From Lates calcarifer (taxonomy: Eukaryota > Chordata > Actinopteri > Centropomidae), in the NCBI RefSeq assembly GCF_001640805.2, contig NC_066833.1, positions 9,986,473-10,050,472 on the forward strand: a stretch of DNA of 64,000 bases, given 5' to 3'. The position numbers and the translations under genes are program-made. Within the stretch, counting starts at the first letter, position 1. Every line of letters starts with the position of its first letter. Below the pieces are notes generated by a model. That model searched no databases. It saw only the letters and a list, made by a program, of their open reading frames with translations, and was not told the origin of the DNA. This document shows positions 37,640 to 50,136 of this stretch, one piece after another.

Positions 37640-38290
37640 GTAAGACACTTATTATATGCAAGTGAACGAAATACCTGATTTATGAAATATCTTTTGTATT
37701 AAAAAATGATATAATAATGTTTTTTTAATAATAGCTAATTACCTAATTGCAAAAGCTTGCTACAGAAAATGCTGTGTATGATTAGGGGTTCCAGAGATTT
37801 TAAGTGATTGAAGTGACTGCTGTTTCATACTTTTTGACACTGATGCTTTTTATAGTTATAGTAATGGTATGCTGATATATTATGTATTATATCAGTTGTT
37901 AACAAGACAATTTAATTAAGACAACTGCATTTTTATTTTCACTGTGTGATTAACATGTCTAGAATTCCAGCATCTTCTAAAATGAATATTATAACGTGAT
38001 AGCAGCTTAATGATAATGCAGGTTTTATATGAAGACAATCTGTCTTTTTTAACTGCCTGTTTGACGTCGCTACCACATGTACAGTCATTTGTATCCCAGT
38101 CTTGTTGAACGTGTTTGGTGAGTCAGCTTCACAGAGGAAAATATGATCGTGAGACATCTGTCCAGTCTGCTGTTAGCAAGCCGAGGGGTCAAAAATCCAA
38201 ATGCCTCTCAAACAAACATGTCACTGAATTTCACCTCTTTCTAATCTCCCTGCCAACTGTCACTGCAGTTCTCTCAGAGGACAGGAAGTG

Positions 38291-41200
38291 ATGCTTCGCT
38301 GGGTCTTGCTTGCTTTGTTGTTTGGCATCTGTGCTGGTGCCGGAGAACCTAAAAAAAAGAAAGTGAAGCCTCAGTCCCTGTCAAGAGGTGGGTGACGCTC
38401 CTTTATTCAAGCATGCACAACTGCAGACTTGTTAGCAAACAAAATTCACAGCTGTCAGATTGATTTTGCTTGAGGAGGGACTCAGTTAATATAATGAAGC
38501 CACAGAGCAGCGTTTCTTTTTTCCCCTGCAGGATGGGGGGATAACATTAGCTGGGTGAAAAGTTATGAAGAAGGCCTGGCAAAGATGGCGAGTAGGTAAG
38601 ACTGTGCACCTTGATAACAATCCTGAATGTTTCTTTATTCTGTTTGGATGTGAGAATAGAATTTAAATAGGAAACTACAGGTCACATCCTTTAATTCCTT
38701 GTTATAACTGCAGCTTCAAGGCTGGGGTCTAACAGATGGCGTGCATATGAATTACTATCACCCCGCAGAGAGGGCACAGAGCAGGGAGATATCACGTACA
38801 GCTACTGAAAATACTGCTGTCTAATTATGGATACATTTGAAGATTCATTGACAGATTTCTGAGCAACGTGAAAAGAAAAACATATGTTTCATGCATTTGT
38901 AAATAGCATACTATTCATATGCATTCTGTGTGCTGGGATGATCAGCTGGGTTATATTTTCATCCTAATTATCCCACTCATACGTCCATGAGGATGATCAG
39001 GTGGTTAAAACACAGCATAATGCAGAGCTGCGTCTGCGGAACACAGCTCCATTTCTGTCCCATAAAAGCAACTTATTATTCTTGTTTGATCATTATTCTT
39101 CAACATACACTGACTTCTCAGGGATTATATTGTGCAATACAGTATTCACACCTAACATTGTACATATTGTGCTGAGGAATGTGTTTACTTGTTTCTCTGT
39201 GGTTTTGTTCTCACAGTCAGAAGCCCCTGATGGTCATCCATCATCGAGACGAATGCCCGTACAGTCAAGGTACTGCAGTGACTCTGCTCTGTTAAAGATT
39301 TTGAATGTAAACGTACATCCTGCTCCTCTTACACATACCTGGGCTGGGTTTCATAAAGAACGACGTGCGTACATTCCTCAATACCTGCCAAGCAGGAAAT
39401 GAAATAGTTAAGAATCATATTCATAAATCACCCAGCTGGTTTCCTGAAAGTAAACTCACCAGCATTTCCTAACACATAAACAATAGATTGACCACCTACA
39501 GGGCAAAGACTTTTAGACTTTTGCCAGGTTTCAGTTATATTTTACACTCTTTACCTCTGAATGCCTGAACACACTGATCATTACTCAGCCTGGTTTACAG
39601 CTCAGCCAAACTATTTGAAGGAGATTTCAATCATTTAGCTTATTATATTGAGTAATCTGACAGGAAAACTAGACAGGGTTATTCTGTTGGTCTCACTTTT
39701 AAAACTCGTTCCTAACTTGCCCAGCCTCCCTCTGTGTCTGTTCTTTCCAATGTTAAGTGTTATAATGAAACTAAACAGAATTATTTCAACAGCACTGAAG
39801 AAGGCCTTTGCTGCTCAAAAGTCCGTTCAGAAAATGGCCAAAGAGGATTTCATCATGCTCAATGTGGTGGTAATTATAGATCTGTCTGTTTTCCACTGTA
39901 ATACAGTAACCTATGTGAAATATGGAGACAGAAATTACACTCAAGGATAGAATAGAGTCCAGGTTGGTACACTTTATTTGTTCTAGTAACAGACAAACTT
40001 CTGAACATGATTTTATTCACAGGAAGAGACTATGGACCCGAACATGGCACCTGATGGCTACTATGTTCCTAGAATACTCTTTGTTGGTAAATATTGACAT
40101 AATGAATCATTTAAAATGCTGTTAGTCAGGTGAAAATATTTATTTCCTCTGTAATCCTCTAAGTTTCAACCAGACTTGTTCAAATGGTAAAACTTACATC
40201 CTGCTTTCTCCTGTTTAAACTTTCTTTCTTTCCTCTTTCATCCGGTGTGCTCAACCTAAACAAGAGTAAACGTCAAAGTATGTTTTGGCTCAAAACTCAA
40301 AAACCTCACGGTAACATTCATGTCCTTTTAGCAGAGTAGGGATTCAGGCGTAATCGATGGCACAGATCTGGTGCTGATGAGAGGGAAAGGAACAAAGACT
40401 CAGCAGTTATATATTCTTAATGATGGTGTAGGCGCTGGGGAAACTAGGACTGGATATTCTGTTTTAGCTCAGTCCTTAATAGCCTCTCTTTCACCACATG
40501 ATTTTTCACTGTGATTGACATCTGTTGACGTCTGTTTCTCCACTGCTCGCTCTCCCACTTTCACTACTTTTGCTGTGAGTTGCTTACAGACAGTTGCAGA
40601 AACACAGGTAGTTCATCTCTCCTCAGCTGACTGTGTGTGTGTGACATGTCTTTCTGCAGATCCGTCTAAGACTGTGCGCAGGGACATTGCAGGAAAGTAC
40701 AGCAACCGCCTCTACACCTACGAGCCCAGTGACATGACATATTGTGAGTGACCATGATGACAGTTTTGGGCGGAGGAGAGAGGAAGGTGTGCTACACACC
40801 TTACCTGTTCATAGTGTGAAGACAGGCTGAACCTCTGCGGGTTTTTAACCATCATCCTCCTCCCTCAGCGTTTGACAGAAATGACAAACTTCATTTATGA
40901 GATGGGTCTGACAGAGAGAAGGTGGACTTTATATGGATGGGGCTTTTACAGGGTTTCAGCAGGAGGGCAGAGGCAGCCGCAGTGCTCTAACTACTTCTAG
41001 AAATACTTTGTGATTTTCAACACATCCATGTGTGCAAGTTTAAGTTACAAAAAAGAAGCAGGTTGTTTTAAGGCAGAGATAACATTCATTAACAAGAAGT
41101 CACAACATCACTTAAAAACAACATTGGTCCAGTTCCATAGACCAAAAAAAGTGCCAATCTGTGTCCATAAATAACAAGTTCTTTCACCTATGTTTGACTT

Positions 41201-41449
41201 TTAAATGAAAAATTTTCTGTGTTTGCCTGCAGAACTGTTCAGTTTGAGAGTAACTGCAGGTTCAAATCTGGTTATTAACTAATAAGAGCACCTATCCATA
41301 CAATGTACAGTAACAGTGCATCAAAATCTGATTGTAGTTGTTCCATTATGGAAAGAGAACTGTGGTACTTATTTGTATTTGTCCTTTCTTTTTCAACAGT
41401 GGCCAAAAACATGAAGAAAGCCAAAGCTCTGCTGCATGTTGAACTCTAG
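38291..41449 (+). CDS. agr2: Anterior gradient protein (AGR/Ag family, ER-resident PDI-like), complete, 7 coding exons
   Basis: Secretory-pathway thioredoxin-fold protein. Join 38291-38387, 38532-38595, 39217-39269, 39793-39869, 40023-40086, 40660-40743, 41400-41449; every junction keeps phase and gives 162 aa. Residues 1-18 (MLRWVLLALLFGICAGAG) are a signal peptide. A Lys-rich linker precedes SLSRGWGDNISWVKSYEEG, the family signature. The active-site-like motif is CPYS, a CxxS with a single cysteine as in human AGR2 (CPHS). GYYVPRILFVDPS carries the cis-Pro region, and YSNRLYTYEPSDM is strongly conserved. The C-terminus is HVEL where human AGR2 has the ER-retention signal KTEL. AATAAA at 41549-41554 lies 100 bases past the stop. 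The family assignment is secure. Which paralogue (agr2, agr3 or the Ag1/Agr1 type of fish and frogs) is not, so the symbol is provisional. Confidence 0.93.
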
Positions 41450-41548
41450 CACAGTTCAATCTGACGTCACATCTCTCTGCATCTTCCAGTCATGCTGGGC
41501 TGCCCGCTCAGTGGTCAGCACTGAATGTTTACATGCTGCTCAGGGCTC

Positions 41549-41564
41549 AATAAACCCAAAATAA
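41549..41564 (+). promoter_or_regulatory. Polyadenylation signals of agr
   Basis: AATAAA at 41549-41554 and a second overlapping AAATAAATC nearby follow the agr stop codon by about 100 bases, giving a short 3' UTR. Downstream sequence becomes T-rich near 41590. Confidence 0.75.
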
Positions 41565-44500
41565 ATCACCAGAGAGTCAAGTGTCCATTCTTTTTTTTAA
41601 CACTAGCAACTGTGGAAATATCTTTTGGATGCTGAAGGTTGCACAACCTTTGGATCTTTAGTTCTTCATTTCAACTACTTTATAATTGAAAAATAAAAAA
41701 GCAAACATCATATTTAATACAATAAACCCATTTAATAGCAGAGGATACGCTTGAAAGTGAGTGTGACCTCAGATCATTTGGATGCAGGTTTCCAAAAGAA
41801 TTCAATGGACTTAGAAATTAAATCAAACTAAAAATTCTGTGTTGAAATGAGGTGTTTTATGTGATAAAGGCAGGGAAAGAATTGAATCTCAATGGTCAGT
41901 AACTGGAATGAGTAGCATCTCTCAGAAAGTGGGATGTTTATGCCACTAGGTGGCAGTATAAGATAGATGCCCAAAGTCATATGTGGTCCATTAGTATTCC
42001 AATGAAATCCAATTTATACTAAATATTCTGCATGTAACTTGGGAGATTGTATGTATTTGATTTTGTCAGTTATATAAACGGAATCATATTCAGGGCATGA
42101 GCAACGGTAATATTCAGCATGTAATTACATACTCCACCCATTCACTCCACATTAATTGCTTTATATAGACAGTATAATTGCACTCTGATTATACATGTAT
42201 ACAGAGGCTCTTTTATTTTATAAATCTACTTATTACCTGAGTCATAGTGGACAGATCTGCAGCATCTCTGTTGCTCTTGTTAAATGTTCCTCCCTGACAA
42301 CTGCAAAAATACCATTTGTAAACAACTCGGGCCGAAAGAGAACGGAACCGTGCTGCGTTTCCACAAATAGCACAGACGCACTTTTCTGCTGTCATAGTTT
42401 GGATTAATGAGCTGTTTTTAATTGTTATGGCTCCACTGTGGTGAGCGTTCTCATGCCTTCACCTTTCTGCATGTCTCCTTTCTGCAGACATGTATCAGCA
42501 GAAGTCAGTGTTTTGCGAGCTTGTAACAGTATCAACACACACTCAAAGCCCTATTAAAACTAATTAGATGCATCCTGAAAACCCATTTATTTAGCATTTC
42601 TTTGAATTCAGGAAAAACAAGAAAACAGAGAGACACTGTAAATAGGTCAGTGAGTTTCTCTCCACAGTATTATTTTTCTTTAACATCTACTGGAGAAACT
42701 GATCATTGAGAAATGATTAAATTATTCACATTTCGGTTGCATTTTTTCTACTTTTATAGAGTCAGCACTGACATCTGAAGCAATTGTGTGCCTGCTTTTC
42801 TCCCATGTTTTTCAGTTATCTGTCTTTCATCTGGACCCTAGGTGATTCTTCAGAGACTCTTGAGATTTTCAACTACATCTCTCCCTCGTTTTTTTTTTTT
42901 TTTTTTTTCTGAAGAAATGGTTTTCATAGTCTTACACTCCTGGGTTTATAACAAATGTGTTTGCTTCTCAGAATTTCTTACGTCCTGGGCCTGACAATTC
43001 CCTGTCTGGCTCATTGTGCTCAATTCAACTTCCAAAATCCTTTCCAACATTTTAAGCCTCCAGAACATCGTCATACAGCTTCAGGAATGTGAAGTATCTC
43101 TAGCAGGACTTGACAGACGTGGAAAAAAAGAAGGGAAATGTATTTACAGATAAATACAGAGACAGTTGTTCTTAATTAGAGATGAAAATTAACTAGTGGC
43201 TATATCATATACATGCACACACACACTCTGTGAACATGTGCCTGTAAAACAGTAGGAGAAAATTTGAATGCCTAGGATGTGCTTTTGTGTGTGTGCTTTT
43301 ATTTTATTTTAATTGAGTGAATATATTAAAGGACATTTGACACAGTACTAACACACAAATCGTACAGTATGCAGCATCAGCACCACCTGTACAAATGACT
43401 GAATCAGCAAATAAACATGTGCATCTGTGGTGGTTATTAGTGTAATTAGTGCTTAACTGTTTATAATGCATTCAAGGAAGTCAGAACAATCTGAAATCTC
43501 TACATACTTCAGCCCTCAGTGTACTGTCATTACTGAGTGAAGCTTTCACTGTGACATGTTTTATTATAAATCATTATTTGTGTCACAGTTTTTATAGGTC
43601 TTCATCGTACTGTATCCTGGAGTCAAGACGAAGGTGGGGAGGCATCTTACTGTGCTCCCCACGCTGAGAACAGACTGTATTTCATGATAAAAGAAAGCTC
43701 AGTAAACCCTCACTTTTGTTGCACGTGTGGTGAAGTGGTAATAAAACTTTAGAATCTTAGAAAGAGTTTAAAGTATTAAAACTAAAACACTGGTCTTAAA
43801 GCAACTGTGTGTAACTTCTGCTGAGCAGCAGCAACAACAGCGGCCCCTGCAGCCACAAGAGGTAACTACAGGACGCCAGTGCATTAAATCCTTTTGGCCT
43901 CTGAGTACACGCAGTTACACCTCATGTACATAAACCCAAGTTACATGGTGCAAGAACCAGGTGTTCAGAGTGTGGACAGGGAACAACAGAGGCACCATTT
44001 TCCCTTTTACGAGTCAGTGTGAGCAGTGATTTTGAAGCTGTTATTTTAAGGTAAAATAGGTAATAAGGTAAACATTGAGTCATTAAACTGATGCTGATGA
44101 AGGGTCATTTGCATCAGTATTGTTTGTCATGATTTACTTCAGCCTTATTAAGATAAATCTGATGTAAACAAACTTTTACTTCCAGACTTTTTGAGAGCTC
44201 TCCTCAAGCTGGAGCCTGAAGCTAAAGCCTGCTCTGTCTGAAATTAGCACGTTACATCTTGTTTGTTCAACTGGCACAAAAACTGCAGTGATGAATGAAT
44301 GTAGACGCAAGACATTCTAAAAACAAAGCCGGGAACCTTCCATATACAGAGAAACTGTTACTGATCATGGTCTCAAACACACACACACACACTCAGGTCC
44401 AAAGATCTTCAGTTTGACTTTGGCAGTGGGGCCGTCAGTGACAAGGGCACTGAGCTATTAGTCCTCGTTTGCACACTGCTTGGACAATTTAGCTATTCAA

Positions 44501-47500
44501 ATAGAACCCGCTTACTGGGAAACAGCTCCTTAATGAAGAGATGGCCAGGTAATATGCCATAAATCTATTCTTTTATTCCTTCCCACACACTCATAAATAC
44601 ACACTGCCTGTATGCATACAGAACCATTATGTACACCTACGCATATGCACTCTTAAACGCATACTTAAACGCACAGCACACACACACTCCTCACACACAA
44701 GGGCAGAATGATATTATAATGAGTTCTGGGGGAAAGTGAGAGCAATTTTGGCCACGTAAATCAAAAAGGTCAAAATGCAAATGTCAGCTTTTCCTGCTTC
44801 CTTTTTAATTATTCTGTCAGGTTCAAAGAGTCGTCATCAGAAAGGAGCTGTTCTGACAAAGGAAGGCCTGAGCTCCCAGATAAGCTCAATCAGCGTCTCC
44901 TCTTGACACTTTCTTCTCTATACTTAGCCTATCTGCACTCCTCTCACACACACAGCGACACTTAGCTTTACCTCAAAGTAAATTACAATGTATCACTACG
45001 ACCGCGGTGCCACAGAGATGGCTTGGCAATTACCAGCCGACTGCTGATGTTGAGTCAATTAATTTCCGCTGTGGGGTGTCATCTTGTTAGCTGATTTTGA
45101 AAACTCAGTCAATGCAAGATTAAAGTCCTAGTATTGTTGGTTGTGATCCTATGGGAGTCAGTGACTAACAAATAACTAAAGTACAATCCACAGAGAAAAA
45201 CCTAATGAAAATAAAATTAAAAAACAAAGAGAAAGAAAATGTTTATGTTTATTTTTCTAACGTACTGTATAAATGTGACATTGAAGCCACTGGGATTCTA
45301 CACTAGTTTTCCCTCACCTCATGAATTATCTTAACATGGAAACCTCTCTTTTTTGTGTCATTCTAAAATATTTCAAAAATCATAATTGATAAAAGTTTAA
45401 CTACCTTTTTACTAAAGGAAAAAAGTATTTTCAGCTGCTGAACAATGCTGTTTTATGTTGATTGAAGGCCTGAATCTGCTGCAGTCTGTCCCACTGCAGC
45501 TCATTATGTGCCTCGCTCTCACTTTGTGACAGGCTACATTATTTGGCATTCATTCTCCATGCATTTTTGTATTTTATTAAATAGAGCTATTTTTTTATCA
45601 CCACACTTTCAGACAAGAGCTGCAGGCAACAACTTTCTGGGAAGTTTTTCATCACTGTACCTGTCAGAGGGGTTTTTGTGAGCAGGTCTCAGCTCTGTAT
45701 CCATGTAAAGATGGTTCAGCACATACAGAACAGTGACTGTGTAACTGTGTTGTTTAATGGCCTTGTGTTTGCCATCTTCATCCAGGTGTCAGTCAATTAG
45801 GCAGTGCTTATGTTCTTACATGTTCAACATGTTAACCCTCAGTCCACCCGCTGATTTAACTCTACGGTTTGTAATCACACCTCTACTTAAAGACTGTCCG
45901 CATTTGTCTCTTTGCCTTGGATTCAATGACACACACACACACACACACACACACACTGTTTCTCTCACGCAGTCAGAGACACAAGGTCACAGAGGTACTC
46001 TAGCCAGTGAATAACAGGAGGCTAGAGCCGGGCCGAGGTGGAGACTGGTCTTGCCATGTGATTTGCCACATACATCAACTCTGTTGAGCAGAAAATTGAA
46101 ATGGAAATGTGGGCCTTGAAAGAGTGCGGCTCCCATTTACCCCTGGACCAGAGCTAATGATTTGTCATTTCTCTCAGGGGCACAAGCTGCTGCCCTCGCT
46201 CTCACACTCGCACTGCAGCACGGGGCCGGGACGCTTCACCATCCTCTGCTGTATGTACACATGTTTCAGGCTAGTTTCATCTCCACATTTCTGCTCTATG
46301 TTTCTCCTGTTTAACTCTGACTCTAGCATGAGCAGGTTGTTTACAGTCATGCTCTGGTTTTCTATCACTGCAGTCTTCCATACTCCAGTGAAATTTGTGA
46401 ATGCTTTAAATTCATATATTTAGCAAAAACGTTCATAGGGGTGAGGTATGAATACTACTGATACCAAGTCTTGTTTGAGTCCAGAGAACCAATAGGATTA
46501 CTGCCCAAAAAACAGATTATATCACTTTCTGGCAACAGACTCTTTTAGACGTTTTCCTGCTTCAAACCAGCATTAAATAAAGTCGACAACAATGGCCTAG
46601 TCAAACTTTAAAACCGTACTATTACCCCACCTCTGAACAGCGAACAGTGCACAGATGGTGGGACCACCAGAGTCCAGTACAAACAAGAATGATAGGATGC
46701 AGAACGAACATCATCTGAAAGACCGATCATCTAATCACAGACCAGTGTATGAAGCTACTGAGACATTTCACATGTATACTTCACTCAGAGAGTACTTGAA
46801 GTACAGAACATGGCTGCTGGCTATGCTGAGGAAATGATGTGAAATCTAATGTGAAGTGTAGTGCTTGTATTCTAATAGATGTGATGATATTAATGTTTGT
46901 GTAAACATCTGCGCAGCTGTTAAGACTCAGCAGATGGGTTCTGAATTATTGAGGAGCAGAGACATGCTTTGGTCGGGGCTGCGTTCGCCCGTCATGACAG
47001 TTTGAATCTGCTTTTTCATGAGCTTTCATCACGTCAATGGAGTTACGAGCACGGGGGGCTTACTGTTTAAAGCAAAGCTTGATGTGTGATTTATTATTGA
47101 TCTGATGGCAGGATCTGCTGGGATACTAAACAGATACACACACACACACACACTGCGTTTGGAAAGTATTCTCTATCGACTGGAAGCCCTCCATGATTTT
47201 ACATCTACTGTTCAAAATTCCAGACTTTTCTTAGAACTTAAGTTATTGACTGAATTTGAGGATTGCTTAAAGGTTAGTGCTCCACATGCCTTTGTGTGAT
47301 AGTTGGCTCTGTGAGTTTTTACACATTATTAAAACATGAACTGTACAAATGTTCCTCTCAGATGAATAAACAATTAGTATTATGAAACTATTTGTAATCG
47401 CGTCTAAGTTTTCCTCCTTTTCCACTTTAACAAAGAGTGAAAGGAACAGGACTTAAAGTGATCCTTGTGGGTACTGTAAACACACACACTCACACACACA

Positions 47501-48650
47501 CAGAAAACTTGATGACCTGACTTGACTCTCCATGTGAGCTGGAGATTAAAACCGGCAGTAAAATGCATGAGACGCTTCCGTCGGACTAATCCAGCCTCAC
47601 CTTGAGTCTGATTGACACCAAACACGCTTTGCAATTTGTGTCTGCTGAAATGTTCCTCTCAGCGAGCAAAGCAAGCAACTTCACTGAACATGGACTATGA
47701 CAACTACTAGAAATATATTCAGAATACATATTTCAAAGTGTTTCAGGACGAACGCTTGTGTTATTGATCAAAAAAATGATTTGCTCAAACAGGTAAGATC
47801 CTGCTCAAAAGACGATGTATGGTGTGTATGATTACTGCTGTATTATACTCATATTACTTTTATGACTGTTACATACGTACCACAGTGTTGTAGCATCATT
47901 TGATGAGCTTCTCACACTGCTGCTGTGTGTTATTGATCGTTCTGTTCTGCATGCATGAAGACGACCTGTGGTGGAAAGTCAAGAAATGCAGTTAAATACA
48001 GTTTAGATGTAGTTATACTGAACTGGAGTGTTTCCATGTGATGCTGCATGTATTTATATAGTATATCTACATAGTAAATACTCTGCTATTTACTCCACTA
48101 CATTTCTTTGACAGCTACAGTTTGTAGTTACTTATCAGATGATTTTTCAACATGCACACACTTCTCATTACTTCTGAGCCAAAGAGGTCAAACTCATATT
48201 AGAGATCAGAACTAATTAGAAATTATTTCTAAAAATCTGTATCAGCCTGACAAATACAGAACAAATACTTTCACTTTGATACTTTCAGTACATTTTGCAG
48301 ATACTACTTCTACTAAGTAAAATTTTGAATGTAAGACTGTAACTGGTGATGAAGTATTTTGGATATTTGAAGTACTTTCGAGAGAGATGCATTCATTGTG
48401 TCCTGTTACTGTGAAAACACTCGAGGTAACGCAGCCTGAGAGCATTAAGATGATGATGGCTCATCTGTTTTTACCTTTACACTGAGAAAGTTTGACCACA
48501 ATTTTTCTTTCTTCATTCAAATATGTGGACAACAGCCACCCAGTGTTGGAGTTGTTTTGACATCCATTCCTTAAATCATCGTTTCACAGACAGACAGAGA
48601 CAGAAACACTCAGACCTTGATAAGAAAGAATCCCAGCCATGTGCAAAAGT
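41565..48650. other. Intergenic region without supported genes
   Basis: No exon structure or recognisable protein was found on either strand. There is a T20 run at 42889-42908 and an (AC)n at 45929-45956. Positions 43800-43900 resemble a dispersed fish repeat (TGTGTGTAACTTCTGCTGAG) but this could not be confirmed. Blocks at about 44410-44570, 44700-44900 and 45000-45120 are non-repetitive, contain homeodomain-like cores and could be conserved regulatory elements. Confidence 0.5.
45929..45956. repeat. (AC)n microsatellite
   Basis: Uninterrupted AC dinucleotides, 14 units. Confidence 0.95.
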
Positions 48651-50086
48651 AAACTAAGAACTCTTTTATTCTTTTTTGTTCATCTTATATATCTATCTTT
48701 AGCTGTTTTATTTTTATTTTTTTCTACACGAGTCCTTTAAAAGTTTGTCATCATGCTAGGTGCAGCTTCAGTGTTGGTAATACATGCAAGGTCGTGGTTT
48801 TTGTCGGTGGAGGTTTTCACACATCGGACGACTGGGGAGAGGGGGAGAATGGGAGAGGGGGAGGGAGGAGGGGGAGGCGGTGCCTCGGATAAACCCAGAG
48901 TGGACAAACGCTGAGCGCCTCCGGAGTCACCGAACAGAACCAAACATAACAAAGAAATCAGAAACCCACGACAGACACAGCTGCGGGGGGGTTCAGGAGG
49001 GGGGGGGGGGGCACTGACCATCATCATTGAGGATTCACAAAGGGTTAAGCAGAAGCAGTTCAGTTCTTGCTGTGATAGTTGCCATCCGATCCATAAACGG
49101 GGACGGTTTTTTATCATGACATCATCAGTTGACATCTTTAGTGCAGTCAAAAGAAAAAACAAAAGTCTAGAAGCAGGCAGTCTTTAGGAGGGGAAATATA
49201 TATATTATATAAAACCTCAGACAGCTTTGTGGAGAGATAACAGGAAAAAAAACTAAAACAAAGACAGGAGGAGTTAAAGGGGGGGAGGGAAACTTCATTC
49301 AGACTCCTGTTTGTGATGGGCTGACATTAAAGGAGACATCAGGAGTATTGCTTGTGACTTTGGTCTGGGTCTTTGTCAGGGGGCGCTGGTTCCCACTGCT
49401 CTCAAGGGTTTCACCTTCAAGTCAACTTCTCCCTTTTTCTTCTGCTCTAACACTGACTCATAAAACAACCAAATATAAGTGAAAAAGGTACATATATGAC
49501 ATCACGCATGCCAGCTGGTGGATGCCACTTTTAGCTGAGGCACCTTACAATGCATATATTGTTTTTTTTATTTTCTAAACACGGTGGCTACATTTGGGAT
49601 GAAGCCCGTAATAACCCCGGCAGTTTTAGTGCCATGCTTCATGGTGCCCAGTGAGTCACACAGAACCACTAATACTTAGTTAGGAACATTAACATCTGCA
49701 GTTTCCCCACATCAGGGAAAGATCTAAAACAGTTTAAGAGTGGGGGGGTGAGCTGATTGTACAGTTGGGAATAGTCATTTCTGTTGTTCCTTATATACAC
49801 AAAACTACTATACTGCAGCAATAATGATCGCAGGTCACAATACACACGTGGCCACTGACAGCAACGGATGCACTAAAGAAGCCTGACAATTCAATTTCCC
49901 CCATGTTGAATTGAATACATTGTTTTTGTACAAATCAAAAAGGACATTGTTCAGTGGATATACAAAAACCAAAACAGTAAAATCTTTGTAAGGAAAACAG
50001 TGGGACAGAAACACACATGGACATCATCATCTTTGGTGAAGATTCCACAGAGTATGCTTAAAGATGCCTGAGCACACACATAGATT

Positions 50087-50136
<50 letters not shown>

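Larger units (their letters stand above)
36826..37640. promoter_or_regulatory. Head-to-head promoter region of traf3ip1 (minus) and agr (plus)
   Basis: The traf3ip1 start codon is at 36825 and the agr first exon ends at 37639, so both promoters lie within about 0.8 kb. Near traf3ip1 there are three RFX X-box-like half sites: GTTGCTATGT at 36921-36930, CCGTTGCTAA at 36991-37000, and CCATAGCAAC at 37014-37023 (complement GTTGCTATGG). The sequence between them is GC-rich (GCGCCTGCGCCGAGG). RFX factors are known activators of ciliary genes, which fits IFT54. On the agr side a weak TATA-like TATTTATAG lies at 37521-37529. A (GATA)n repeat separates the two halves. Confidence 0.55.

Noticed and set aside
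41240..41285. GGTTCAAATC resembling a tRNA B box
   Set aside because: No A box or cloverleaf could be placed upstream; it lies in the last agr intron.
46109..46423. 104-codon ORF in the agr-adarb1 gap
   Set aside because: No similarity, no splice partners, and a competing ORF on the opposite strand.
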